From Blasia pusilla (lineage: Eukaryota; Marchantiophyta; Marchantiopsida; Blasiales): a DNA stretch of 64,000 bases. The stretch spans positions 2,914,001 to 2,978,000 of the forward strand of contig CM114272.1 in the NCBI GenBank assembly GCA_050084515.1, read 5' to 3'. The translations under genes were made by a program, and so were the position numbers. This document shows positions 1 through 11,621 of the stretch, in pieces. The notes beneath the pieces were generated by a model, which saw nothing but the letters and a program-made list of their open reading frames with translations, searched no databases and had not been told where the DNA came from. The first letter of the stretch is position 1, and the number at the start of each line of letters is the position of its first letter.

Positions 1-480
1 ATCTTTCTCATGTAAAAATAAAGAGTAGTAAAAACGGCACACCCGGCCTAAAACTCCACTCCTCAATCTACATCGGCATATCGAGCCTCGTCCACCCTGT
101 GCTATCAAGGAATCCGGACGCTAGCACTCTAGTCCTAGCTCACACACATACAAGGGAGGTGCTCCAACGGCCCAACATGAGAAAGATGGCTTAGGAAAGC
201 CATCTTCCTCTCTTATATAGGGTTGGGAAGAGCCTTTTGGCTCTTTCCCTAAAAATAGCCCTTCCCTTGGTAACCTGCGCGCACAGGTTACCAAGGGCGG
301 GTGACGTGGTCAACAAGTCACCCGGCTGTAAAAGACCTCAAATGAAAGTTGTGAGAAACGACGTTCCTGACACAATGGACCTATCCTCAACCTTATCCGA
401 CACTATGGGACAAAGTTACACTCAAGATAGTCCACTGGCTCCTACGCCTTATCCACGATAGATCTCGGCCTATCGGCTAC
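1..480. repeat. Palindrome-rich segment at window edge, possibly an LTR or element end
   Basis: No gene is recognised. The first 12 bases recur as an inverted copy at 176-187. Two strong hairpins follow: 183-206 (10-bp perfect arms, 4-nt loop) and 264-297 (14-bp perfect arms, 6-nt loop). A TATA-like string lies at about 213-220 between them. Stacked palindromes around a TATA-like box would suit the end or LTR of a mobile element cut by the window edge, but no partner copy is visible, so the identity is open. Confidence 0.35.
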
Positions 481-3400
481 TCAGATGTGACAGCATCAAG
501 AACTCTCCGTTACAAAGAAGAATCATAATTGGCAATGTGGGCCACAAAACTGCTTCTCTCTCTCAGCTGCCGCTTCTCAGCTGAACGTGAATTGTTGCTC
601 AATCATGAACAAGTGCTAATTAGGTAAGGCAAGGAGAGGGTATTGAAGGGGCTTATGCTAGAATCCAAAAGGGGGACTCCTTGGTCTTGTGGCGAAGGAT
701 TTATTGGGAGATACGAAAACCTAATATCTGAATGGAAGAACATCCAAACCAAATTGGAAGCGATTTCGAAGGTGAGATCTTCAGGCTGATCAACAATAAG
801 CATCTCTTGATGATCAAAACTTTCTCACTTCTTCCTGGAAACTTAATTGGCATTGCTCGTGTTTCATATCAATCGAGTCCATCGGAATATTGGGAATTTG
901 ATCCATGATTCACTCATTCATACTTCCTGATCCAGGGCATGATGCTCTCTCTAGCATTTACTTGAACATTGATGATTGAAGAAAAATACCAAGGGCTATA
1001 GGGGTAGCGGAGCTCTTAGCCTGACCAGCAAAATTTGCAAGTTATAGCGTTCCTTGATCATGACTACATGCTTGAGACATTGAACCGGTTTCCAATTCTT
1101 GAGGACCTATGTTGTGCGACCAACTGAATCGAGACAAGAACTTATGATCATAAAATTTGAAATTCAAATCAGGAGAGAGAGATGGCTATGGGTCCCGGAA
1201 GGAGAAAACACATGGAATTGGACGCTATAGTCACTTTCGCAGTGGCAACGCTGATTTTTTGTGAAGGTTTGGTGCACAAGTAGAGCGATCGTGTCCTCTG
1301 CACTACTTGTAATGTGTGTGTTCATGGCGTGTCCCAATGTGCGCGCTCGTAGCCACTGGAAAAATGCCGCGGCCACACATTCAAGACGAGAGAGAGGTAG
1401 ACGCACGTGAGTTTTCAGTGCATGGAGATCGTGCGCACAACTCTTGAGTGTCCGAGGGTAATGGATAGGTGAGCCCCCCCTACAACCTACAAACGCCTTA
1501 GCGATGGCAATTTAGGAGTGGAAGTGCAGAGAAATTCAGGGCTCTCAAATTTTTCTTCCAATTCCTATCTTTCTGGATTCGCGTCTTGAATTTGGAACGG
1601 CCTTCTGGTGGAAAGAATAATCAGAATCCAATCTTGGGAATGAAAAATGTGTAATTCGAGAGACATCCGTGACCACCATGTCCTATCGACCCAAAAAGAG
1701 CACAAGAAGATTTACCTTGAAATTCTGTTTTCCTCCAAACTGCGTCCGAGTTTGTGACCAAGTTGTGCTTTACTTTCTAGACGAAATCTTCGGCTGATGC
1801 TTCCTCTCTTCGGCTGATCCTTCCTCCAGTTTTTCTTGCCACCTTCAATTTTTTATTGCGTCCATTTCCATTTCCTGAGACACCACTTCCTTCGACAACA
1901 CTGTTGAGTTTGCTCCAAGTTAGAGAGCACACTTTATTTATTTGCCATCCTCAAGCTAGTCAGAGATAACAGGTGTCTTACTACGGCTAGGTAGTTAAAA
2001 AAGATTCATCTTTCAGTAGAGATCTGACAAGTGTGGGATGCAAATCAAACTACGTCTTCCCTCGTTCAAAAATAAGGCCGGCTTCTCCCCTCATTCAAAT
2101 ATATGGCGGGCTGAATAAAATCTCATTCAAATTAGACCTCTTTTAACTTTTTCTCACAAGAAGAAATTTGAGATTGCCACTTGTAGAGGGGCTTCACTTC
2201 TTTGGGAAGAAAGAATTACCAAAAGAAGTAACCCCCCTTCCTCACATTACAGTATAGATGTCCAACCATGGTGGGTCACCCCAAGGCTCCCGCCTTCTCA
2301 TTCCTATTCTCTACCTTCTCTTATGGAGAATATGTTCCTACCCTTTTTCATCCTATAGGAAATCAAATACTTACGAGCCCTATAACATGACATAAGAAGG
2401 GGGTGTTTTCATACCATTAAAGAATACTAAAGAAGCTCGAAAGAAAATCTAAGTAAGTGTGTTAGCATGCCAATAAAAGTAGAAGTATTTCTAATGAATG
2501 GTTATAGAATTCATGTAGATATTTATTTTAAATAGAAAATTAAAACTTTGCACATGTGTTTTAAAGTACGCTATATGGTGTATAAACTAGCTTCTCACAA
2601 ATGAATAAAGAGTGAATCTTTATTTTATGGTTCAATATTTCCCATATTTAAAGACATTTTCCTATGTTCTTCTTTCCACAAGAATCTTGTTTGAGAACAT
2701 TTACTTTCATCTCCTTTCAAGTTATGAACTTTCTTTTTATTAGAGGATTTCAAAAGAGCATTCAATAAAATAGAGGGAATTAAGTGACTTTGTGGGCCTT
2801 TAAACACCACATCTAGAAGAATATTGAGCTCTTTTGATGTTCTTCTAAGTTCTATTTAGTTATTATTGAGTTCTTATGAGTTAATTATTATTGAATAGAA
2901 TTCAATTGGAAAAATGGAGATCAAGATAGCTTTATTAATTTTTTTACATGAAAGTGGCATTTCTATACAAGGAAAAAACTGAATATCTAAAAATATCTCA
3001 CTTATAGCTATCATTTTCGTCTTACTATCACCAAGATATCATAAGCATTATAAAAAACTTAGTACAAGCCATATAATGTTCACCACACTTTATTTAGCTA
3101 CTCCAATAAGTGAGTGCTTTACAGAGAATATCAAGAAAAAACCATTTGAAGAATTTCTTTAAAGAAAAAAATCCAAAATGTAAAATTTAATATTTTGAAA
3201 ATATGTTTAATTATTCCAATATCTACTTATATTGACACCCCTTAGGGAATCTACATCTTCCATGGACTAAGATTCATACTAACTTCAAAAAATATTCAAC
3301 ATATGCACACATATTTTTGTACACTAGTCATATGTTGCGAGACTTATAGGTAAGTCACTAGTGAAAGGGAAGAAACTAATTAAAATATGAAATTTCAAGA

Positions 3401-5270
3401 ATTGAGGAGAGAAGCATGTAGTGATTTTCTCCGGGGAATCCTTAAATGGTTTTCTCTAGGGAATCCTTAATTTTTTTCAAAAATTCCAAAGTTTTTGGAC
3501 ATCCCATCATCAACATGGCGCCTAGTTTTTACCAACATAGAAATCGCAAACTCGGATATTTCATAAATTTTCTAAAAAAATTTGTTAATTCCAAATATTC
3601 GATCTCAAATATTTTGATGAATCTAGATATTCATTTGAAAAAATTTCTGGTCATTACATGACCTACTAAATTTCCATAGACATATTTATGAGTAGACTAG
3701 ATTATTTTTGTGAAATTATTTTTAGTGGGAAAAAACTCTTACAAGATATGGTTAGAATATTGCAGAATTAAGATTATTTGAAAAATATTCTTCTCGTAGA
3801 CTCTATTAAATAATAAATGATTAAAAATTGCTTCCATATAAAATTTTAATTTCATCTTCTTAGGATACGTTAAAGTCCCACTAATATGTAGAGGATGCTA
3901 AGGGTAAGGTTTTGCATGAACCCAATATTTGATAGGTTTTGAAAAAGAACTTCCCAATTTTGGGCTAAATATCCCATCCTTTGTACTAACCCTTAGGAAG
4001 CCTTTTACCCAAGTATCAACCAATATCCCCAAGTTGATCACGGATAGTTTGTTGATCAATCAAGGCACAAACAAAGTCTACATCTTCGTCCTAGCCACCA
4101 GTTCTAGCCACCCACTTTATAGCTCACATGGCCTTCTATGGAGCTTGTTGTAGGATTTGTAGTGGGCTCTACGGACTTGCTTAGACCTACGAGCCCGCAC
4201 AAGCTTGGTAAGGGCCATGTGTGCCAAGCAAGGGCTCTTAGCTCACACACCTATTGATCTTTCATCTATTGTGTTAAGCCCATATGGGTGATTGGGAAAC
4301 CATAAAAAAAATTGGAAACTTGGTGATTGGGGACTTATCATGCCGGAAAAATTTGTTTCAACAAAATCTTCTCCAAAGATGAAATCATGCGTGAGCTCGA
4401 ACTTGAAATACAACCTAACATGCATCATTTTAAGAAATTTTTGGGATTCTCCCTTCTTATATCTTCCCCTTTTCTTCCCTTGATTTTGGTCCTAACCAAA
4501 GCATGCTTTATGATCCACGGACCTAGATATGACTAGTTATGTTTTAGATGGCGGAGACTTTCAACTCTAACTCCAAACTCTCATATGCATCATAGAGCTT
4601 GGACTTGCATTTTTTGTGTCTCATGGTTGTCTTGTCGCCCACTATGTTTTATAACTAGCCTCATCACATCTCACTTATCTCGACCACTCATGTGTTCCTT
4701 GCTTTTCACCTCTTGGCTCGGAGGTTGGCTTAAAGATCCCACACCTTGATTGCCTTGAGTTTATCCCCAATGCTACATATGCTCCTTTCTCACCTCAAGC
4801 AAGTCTTAAGGCGCAAACGCGCAAGTCTTATGCTCACCCTAGCATAAGTCTTATGACCAATTCGGGACACCATTCTTAGTCTAGGTTTTGATTCTAGCAT
4901 ATCACACAAGTTCTTTCATCCTTGGAACTCTATCATGACTCACTTCTCAAGACTCTATTTGTGATGGTTATGCTTAGATTAAAGCACAACATTTTCCAAT
5001 ATTTTTTTGGAAGAAAATGTATTTAAGAAAAAATTGAGCTACAAACTAAATGAATTAGATTTAAGATTAAGTAACTAATCTTGGCCCACTCATGGCTCAC
5101 TAGAAGCCATGCATGTTATTTTTCTCTTTCCAATATATCCTAGTTAGCCCAAGTATAATTTGAAGAATGGTGTGCCTTACTATCTCATTGAGAATGTAAC
5201 AAACTTCCTACTTTAAGCAAAAGTAAGGACGAAATTATTTCCACTTTCTCATAAAATGGTTTTTTAAAAG
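481..5270. other. Non-coding, AT-rich intergenic DNA
   Basis: I see no gene in this stretch. Open frames are short, lack family motifs and are interrupted. Composition becomes strongly AT-rich from about 2.1 kb. Short low-order repeats occur near 2,060-2,140, where a TCATTCAAAT-like word recurs. Decayed transposable-element sequence is the likely origin, but no terminal repeat or coding motif supports a class. Confidence 0.5.
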
Positions 5271-5274
5271 ATAG

Positions 5275-5470
5275 GAGGAGTAGTGGACCAGGTATAACAA
5301 CCGAAATAATATTTTTAGGGGAATAGATACTTAAATTTGCAATAACACATGATGTGCCCACTCTATGGATACGAGGAGTAGTGGTATAACACCCAACATG
5401 AATATATTTAGGGGAATAGACACTTAAATTATATGTGATGTCATCACGTGCCCAATTTGTTAGAACATTC
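5275..5470. repeat. Two-copy tandem repeat, unit about 98 bp
   Basis: The word GAGGAGTAGTGG at 5275 recurs at 5373. Both are followed by a degenerate shared track that includes 'aggggaatagatacttaaat' and 'aggggaatagacacttaaat', then a 'gatgtgccca'/'cacgtgcccaa'-type end. The copies are diverged, so this is an old local duplication of unknown function. Confidence 0.55.
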
Positions 5471-5867
5471 TTGTACTAAGTTTGGTGGAAAGTGAGTAGG
5501 CCCACCGACATTATTTATGCGGCGAGGCACACAAAGAATCCTAAATATCAAAATGAACTTTTGGAAAATACTCTTTCATAAAATTCAATCCTAGAGATTT
5601 CTAGAACCATCAGTGTCTATCACAAAACACCCAAATGAAGTATTCCTTATCCGGAAAGTATAGACGTCACATTTAAAAGGGCCTTCCAACCCTCCTCTCC
5701 GTTCATGATCATCTACTCTTCATGAGGCTATTACTATTAATTCACTGTCAACCGAAGGGTTTAGAGTGAATAAAGCACATTCTATTCAAGCACAGCCTAA
5801 TTACTGATTTGGGCCACATGATTGATCACATGGATCAATGAACATGAGTGAAGAGTGCGTACTATCT

Positions 5868-6602
5868 TCACCCGTAAGTATGGCGGTCGCCTGACTGAGT
5901 CCACATATGCGGTGTGGGATCGATCAGTACCCCGGGGCCGGGGCCGGGGCCGGAGCGGAGGAGCCGGAGGAGGAGCTCTGAGCGTTCGTGAGCGTTCGGA
6001 TGACATCTGCGGGTACAGAGAAGGACTTTTCGAGTACGTCGTCGGGAATTCCGGAACCGAAGAAGGGTGACCTGCGTCCTGACGAGCCCGGGACCGGAGC
6101 TGCTGAAGAAGTTGAGGATCGTGGCGGAGTCCTGGTACCTGTTGATCTGGAAGTGCACCAAACCCTTGGGCACTATGAAGAGGTCTCCGTCCTGGAGGGT
6201 CTGCGTCCGCAGCTTGTCGGTGGTGTCCACGAAGCCGATGTCAATGGTGCCCTTGATGACGAAGTTGAGCTCCGAAGCGCGCGGATGAGTGTGGGGGGGA
6301 TTCACGGTCCCGGGGGGTAACGAGAGGAGGACGGGGGAGATGCCCAGTCCATCCAGCGCGGGGAAGGAGACGAAGTCCGCTATCACTGCGGAGACTATGG
6401 GCGCGACAGAGGCGTTGGGCTGGAAGTTCCTGAATCTGGTAAACGTGAAGAACGTCCCGTTTAGCGCGCTCGCGTTCGCGCCGTCGGGGACCTTGAAGTC
6501 GGTCGTGAGCTCGGGATCGGAGGCGCGCACTGGCAGGTTCTGGAACGCGAGAACAGCGAGAAAGAGAGCTGCAGCGAGCTTCATGGTCGGAAGACCGCCC
6601 AT
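5868..6602 (-). CDS. Germin-like protein (cupin), C-terminal frameshift
   Basis: Secreted germin-like cupin, expected in the apoplast as a metal-binding (usually Mn) beta-barrel with oxalate-oxidase or superoxide-dismutase-type activity; the exact activity cannot be read from sequence. I chose the ATG at 6602, in an ACCATGG context like the 10.2-kb paralogue; a second ATG lies at 6584. A hydrophobic signal peptide ends near 'PVRA', followed by 'SDPELTTDF'. Cupin box 1 carries HTH plus Glu (PPHTHPRASE) and box 2 reads GDLFIVPKGLVHFQIN, so all four metal ligands are present. The domain stays in register with the 10.2-kb paralogue up to 'TQVTL'. One extra base around 6060-6067 then diverts the frame into an Arg-rich tail. 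The alternative frame restores the family C-terminus, adds an Ala-Pro tail, and stops at 5924-5926. It could be a pseudogene, a novel C-terminus or a sequencing error. Confidence 0.8.
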   Translation of the reverse strand: MGGLPTMKLAAALFLAVLAFQNLPVRASDPELTTDFKVPDGANASALNGTFFTFTRFRNFQPNASVAPIVSAVIADFVSFPALDGLGISPVLLSLPPGTVNPPHTHPRASELNFVIKGTIDIGFVDTTDKLRTQTLQDGDLFIVPKGLVHFQINRYQDSATILNFFSSSGPGLVRTQVTLLRFRNSRRRTRKVLLCTRRCHPNAHERSELLLRLLRSGPGPGPGVLIDPTPHMWTQSGDRHTYG

Positions 6603-7879
6603 GGTGTTCGACTTCCTCTGCGTTCTGAGTGCCCGATGCACCGGATCAATCGATTAAGAGGAGAATAATAAGACCTCCGACGCTCGGATATACTCGGCAC
6701 TGCAACTGGCGATTGGACTGGACATGATCGATCGGTAAAATCCCAATGTCTAGCACTGCAGATGTCGATACGATTGGGAAAATTCGTTCGCTGAGCCCCA
6801 AAATCTAGCACGGCAGCTGGCGATCGAAGTGTGGAAATTCGATCCGTGAACTCCCAAAAGTGTAGAGTAGCGCGAAGAGTGGCTGTAGACACACGTGTGG
6901 ATCTGCGTCGATATACTCCTCACCAATTGCTGTAAATCCCTATTCGGAGAGGTGCACGAAGATTGTGACTCCAGATGACTAAGGCCGCGTGGGACTTCTC
7001 AGGCGCATCTTCGCTTTCTCACTACTCAGGACAAAGTCGAAACGGCTCACTCGGGACCACGTATCGCTACGGACGCGAGGTCGAACGCTGAAGATTTCTC
7101 GTTTATTGAGCGTGTGGGTCACTAAAGTGTGACCAAGTCTCGATTGGGTGTTGCACTCGAACGCACCGTGGACCTACCGTGAATTCCGGTCAAATTCAAT
7201 GAATGTTGCGGGTGGAAAGTTCCGTGAGTTTCCGAAAAGCTCCAAACTCAGATCGATCGATCGATAGAAGTTGCTCTCGCGCAGTGTACCGACAAAAAAT
7301 GACCCAAGGGATCCAGAGGACAAAGTCTTCGTTGGTCTTCCAGGAATCTTCTTCAGAGCATCTTAAGCATCTGGATTCCTCCCACGGATTTTTTCTTTCC
7401 TGAAATCGAAACGTTGTCAGGATCGAAAAAAATACTACTAAAATGGACTCGGAAAAGGGTAATACGCTAGCGGCATTGTCCCTGTCGACATAGGAGTACG
7501 AAACAAAAGGCGACGTATAAAGACCTCTAAGTAATCCAAATCCTCAAGTCCATGCAAATTTTAGTCGAACTTCTCTAGATCACATCTGGGCATTTACGCG
7601 AAGAATCGAAGGAAGGGTCAAGAATTCCAAGGAGTCCTCCTGGGGAGGCGATGCCGCGGGAGGGGAGGGGAGGGGGTGGGGTGGGGCAATCGGGGACTCA
7701 GCGAGCTCGAGGGGAGAAACATTCAAGAAAATCTCAAATTAAGGGAGGTAATGGCTCCAACGCCGCTAATTTCAGAAGATTCTGGCATTTTCATATTAGA
7801 GAAGGATCGCATTGGATGACAAAGTCAGTAATGCGTCGACTACACGGGTCGATTAGCAGTTGTATGGGTAGCCAAGCAG
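6603..7879. other. Intergenic between divergent germin-like loci
   Basis: No gene is recognised. This should hold the promoters of the minus-strand germin-like gene (start 6602) and the plus-strand copy (start 8029). A weak TATA-like string on the minus strand lies at 6683-6690. A G-rich tract occurs at about 7651-7690. The 18-mer at 7370-7387 is nearly repeated at 8343-8360, exactly where the truncated germin copy loses homology. Confidence 0.45.
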
Positions 7880-7887
7880 TATATAAG
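7880..7887 (+). promoter_or_regulatory. TATA box of truncated germin-like copy
   Basis: TATATAAG lies about 145 bp upstream of the ATG at 8029. The spacing almost equals that of the TATA box to start codon in the intact minus-strand paralogue (10954-10961 to 10809), which supports a retained core promoter. Confidence 0.5.
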
Positions 7888-8028
7888 CGCTGGGTTTTCA
7901 TAGAAACTGGTATAACTATTCGAATGACATGTCCTTCCATAGCCCATATCCATAGCTTTCGAGCGTAGGATCTCGAGCATCGACCCAGAGGTTCGGATAG
8001 AAAATCTGAGTGCTTCGACAACTCCGCT

Positions 8029-8439
8029 ATGGGTCATTCCACGCTACTTGCTACAGCTCTAGTCGTATCCGCTCTCGCGCTCCTCGTGGCTGCTTCTGAT
8101 CCTGAGCTCACTGCAGATTTCTTCGTTCCCGCCGGCCTAAACGCCACAGATCTTGACGGAAGTTTCTTCACCAGCAGTCTTCTGAAGGATTCGAAGCCCA
8201 ACGCTGGACCCTTCGCAACGGTGACTCAAGCGAACGTCGGCGTGTTCCCAGCCCTCACAGGACTGGGCGTTTCGGCCGCATCGATCCAGTACCCGCCCTT
8301 GACCGTGATCGCTCCTCACACCCATCCCCGAGGCAACGAGCTTCTGGATTCCTCCCATGGCAGTGTGAGTTTGTGCGTCAGTATCTTGTCTACAGCACAG
8401 AAGCTGTTCCCTACTCGAATATTCCTGTTTCAAAATTGA
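8029..8439 (+). pseudogene. Germin-like protein, 3'-truncated
   Basis: The first 106 residues are a clear germin-like N-terminus: signal peptide (MGHSTLLATALVVSALALLVAA), 'SDPELTADFFVP', a conserved core, and the start of cupin box 1 with HTH and the Glu ligand (APHTHPRGNEL). Homology stops at about 8346. The remaining 30 codons are unrelated to the family, so the rest of box 1 and all of box 2, including the second-half His ligand, are missing. I could not find the lost half within the next 1.7 kb on either strand. A donor-like GTGAGT near 8356 leaves room for a distant exon, but a truncated pseudogene is more likely. Confidence 0.75.
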
Positions 8440-10188
8440 TGCTTTCTGCCTACGTACTTAGGCTTCAGTTAATGTAGAGGCCCGTGCGATGAAGTCCACA
8501 ACAAGTCGAAACAAATAAGCCGGTCGATGAACAGCATAGCAAAGAAATACTCTATCAATGAATAGTGTCGCCCATCAGCTTGAAAGAGATAGTGGATCAC
8601 GTCCAGTCCCTTGACACTAATCATACACCTTTAAGCAATCTTACCTTTCTTTTGTTAGAACGTAGGTCCTGACTGATAAAGAAAGGCCATCGATGTGAGT
8701 CTCACGATGAAATATTCTAATAGCTAAGCTGTGTGTCTTTGGCTCGTCTCCGAAACGAACACTACTTTCTAAAGCCAATTGAAGCCACCAGCTGAACTCG
8801 TAGCGAGGTTATGCGATATGACTAACCTCCTCTGTATTCAACCATTTATCACTAGTCCAAGACATTTAGAATGCATCAAGGACCTCAATTTTACTGAACT
8901 AGGAATCATTAGACTCGAAATCTTCGTAGAGAGGACCGCATGTAGAGGGGCCGATTAGGGGCAGTTTTTCCAAGCGCTGCAGAATCGTGCAGCTGAGCTG
9001 CTCCATTTCTGAAGGGATATCTGGCCGTTTCGCATGATCCTGAAGGTAACAACAGGCTTATACGCAGCTTGTACCACGTATATTCGAATTCGGTTAGTTT
9101 AGCACCATTGGTTTCGTGGGCGGAAAAAACGCCACACGCACATCCAACTGTAAAATTGAGGTCCTTGATGCATTCTAAACTGAGTCTGACTCCACGTTCT
9201 GATGGCGAGGAAGTAGACGGTGTATACACATGGAAACCCTCGACTATAAAGGAGTTTAGAATGGCTGGAAATCAAAAGACTTTGAAAAAGTGATCCGTCT
9301 CAAGATCCAGAGGACTCGCATACCACATTCAGCCGAAGTAGGAATGGAATGGAATTGGGGAGTCGCAAGCCTACCTGTGAAAATCGACCGAACTGAAAGA
9401 TCGTTGTGGCTTACTCCAAACTTTCGGACCCTGCTCAAGTTCCAGCCCATATCCTCTGCTATGTATCCTGTATGATGATAGGAAAAGAGAGAAAAATATG
9501 TTCAATTAGAAATGCTCTGCCATAATCCAGCGAATTGTCGCCACATCCCACAGGTAGTGGAAAATTTCTCCACTTCTATGTTTCCGACCATTGTAGATTT
9601 GAGCAATTTCACCTCCCTGGTTTAGTATTTTTGGCCTTCGATATCTTCCATTTTGCTTCGTTTCTAAGATACTACGGCGTCCATCCAGTCATCTTTCGAC
9701 ACCACACTACCGGAATGTCATACATAATTCAATGAGCAATCATACAAGAACACATTACTCAATCGTATGCACTATCATAAGAAATCTGCGAAAGTTTCCG
9801 ATGGCACCAATCGGAAGTCGACTATTTGCACATGGTATCCAGCTCCTCTAAGCAAGCGTGAGAAAGACAGGACAGTGTGATTCCAAACTCTCCAGGGAAA
9901 ACTTATTCATCTGCTGAACTTGAATTTGGAACTTTCAAAATGAGAACCTTCCATCATTGGAAAGACAGCATCGCCATCTGTTCCACGTTTCTTTGTTAAG
10001 AGTTTGGTAGTGTCTGCTTCGAAAGCAAACGACATACATTAAGACACCGGCCGCTGTATCTGCTACTATGTTTCGTGTAACCGAAACGTAAAATCTCGCT
10101 GGATACGAAGAACAATCTCCGATTCTCATTCGCACGAGCATTGCATACATGTGTGCGGGTACAGGAAACAGTTCGATCTCCAATCGAT
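8440..10188. other. Intergenic, no gene recognised
   Basis: I searched both strands here for the missing germin C-terminal half (box 2, VHFQIN-type) and saw nothing. Open frames are short and compositionally ordinary. A TATAAA-like string at about 9245 has no recognisable gene behind it. Confidence 0.5.
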
Positions 10189-10809
10189 CTATATCTCAGC
10201 TTTCTTCAACTTGGCGATAACTTCTCCAGACACGTTGAACGCTTTCATAAGAACTTCATTGGAGATGCCGGTGCCGAAGAGAGTGACTGGCAGCTTCACG
10301 AGACCCGGGCTGGAGCTGCTGAATGCTGCAAGGGCCTTCACGGTGGTATGGTAGTCCAGGTTGATCTGGAAGTGGACCAAACCCCTGGGGAAAACGAAGA
10401 GATCTCCCTGCTTCAATATCTGCGTGAACAATCTGGGAACTGGGGCGCTGGTGTCCAGAAGCCCGACGTGGAGTGTTCCTTCGATGACGAACAGGAGCTC
10501 TGTGCCTCGAGGATGAGTGTGGGGAGGGTTCACGGTCCCGGCAGGAAACTGGAGCAGCGCAGCAGAAACGCCGAGTCCGGTGAGAGCTTGGAACACGCCG
10601 ACATTGACTGGGGTGAGTGTGACGAAGGGGCCAGCTTTGAGTGACACATTTCGGAGCACAGTGTTGGTGAAGTAACTCGCATTGAGACTCGCTACGGTCA
10701 GACCTGGAGGAACGAAGAAGTCGGTGGTGAGCTCGGGATCGGAGCCGTGCACCACAACAGCGAAAGCAGCCACAAGAAGAGCTAGAGCGACGAGCGCGTG
10801 ACGACCCAT
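10189..10809 (-). CDS. Germin-like protein (cupin), intact
   Basis: 206-residue secreted germin-like protein, close to the usual 200-230 residues. The ATG at 10809 sits in ACCATGG and opens directly on a signal peptide (MGRHALVALALLVAAFAVVV); upstream in-frame codons would put a charged 61-residue leader before it and are unlikely. The mature region begins SDPELTTDFFVPPG. Box 1 is GTVNPPHTHPRGTELLFVIEG with both His and Glu ligands; box 2 is GDLFVFPRGLVHFQIN with the third His. The C-terminus ends in a lysine-rich helix. Several Asn-X-Ser/Thr sites suggest glycosylation. The coding sequence is continuous with no intron. Role by family: apoplastic metal-dependent oxidase or SOD-type enzyme; specific activity not determinable. 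Confidence 0.92.
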   Translation of the reverse strand: MGRHALVALALLVAAFAVVVHGSDPELTTDFFVPPGLTVASLNASYFTNTVLRNVSLKAGPFVTLTPVNVGVFQALTGLGVSAALLQFPAGTVNPPHTHPRGTELLFVIEGTLHVGLLDTSAPVPRLFTQILKQGDLFVFPRGLVHFQINLDYHTTVKALAAFSSSSPGLVKLPVTLFGTGISNEVLMKAFNVSGEVIAKLKKAEI

Positions 10810-10953
10810 GGTGGGATTCGCTCTCTGCAGGTCGAAGGCGTGGTCGTTCCGAATCGGCGGGAAGTCAGAACTCAATCCTAGTAGGAGCTCCCACACTTCG
10901 AAAGAGGAAAGCGAATGGATCGGAATGCGTGATTTCGGACGGGGGAGTGAAGG

Positions 10954-10961
10954 TTTAAATA
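10954..10961 (-). promoter_or_regulatory. TATA box of intact germin-like gene
   Basis: TATTTAAA on the minus strand, about 145 bp before the ATG at 10809. The plus-strand paralogue has the same spacing. Assigned by position and motif only. Confidence 0.5.
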
Positions 10962-11601
10962 CCTCTCGATCTGAGGGAGTGCTCCGTTTCATCGTTACAA
11001 AGCATACACTGATCCATTCGCCAAGATTTCGTCAAATGCATGAGCACGATCAGAATAATGTGACGCGTCTAATATTAGTTGGGTCTTCTGGCGGATTTGG
11101 CTACCCTAGGGTATCGACAGAATGTTCGAAAAATACCTACCTTCTAAATCCAGTTGAGAGCTCCGTGTATTGGGGCACTTTCGCGTCCTGCAGGTGACTA
11201 GTTCCGCATTTCATCATCCCGTTTCCAATCCATTTGCATATGAGACATCCAGAGATGACGGTTCCTGGACTAGATAAGGCCTGCTTCACTGCGAAGCTTA
11301 ACATGATGTAAACATCATGCCGATGCCATCGTGCGAAAATGCGAAACTCACCACAATTACTGCTCGTCTCTACTCCTACCCAGATGAACCTGTGAACGTT
11401 TCAACATTCTGATCACGCGAACATGATCCGGAGTGGACAGTACTTTCTGACGCGAGGCCGGGTCTCACGCGCTTCCCCATCGAAAGATATACGAATCCGA
11501 AATTTCGACCTGTACACGAGGAAGATGCACATCAGCTCCCTCGATTTGCATAGAGATCGAATGAATTACGCAAGACATCTCATCTGAGAATAGAGTATGT
11601 C

Positions 11602-11621
11602 ATATATATATATATATATAT
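11602..11621. repeat. (AT)n microsatellite
   Basis: Twenty bases of uninterrupted AT dinucleotide, with no gene adjacent. Confidence 0.95.

Noticed and set aside
5988-6320. Plus-strand frames opposite the first germin-like gene
   Set aside because: Antisense shadows; the cupin motifs are on the minus strand.
10141-10644. 167-codon plus-strand frame opposite the intact germin-like gene
   Set aside because: Antisense shadow of the cupin coding sequence.
10810-10992. N-terminal extension of the intact germin-like gene by 61 codons
   Set aside because: It would bury the signal peptide internally and would start upstream of the TATA box at 10954-10961.
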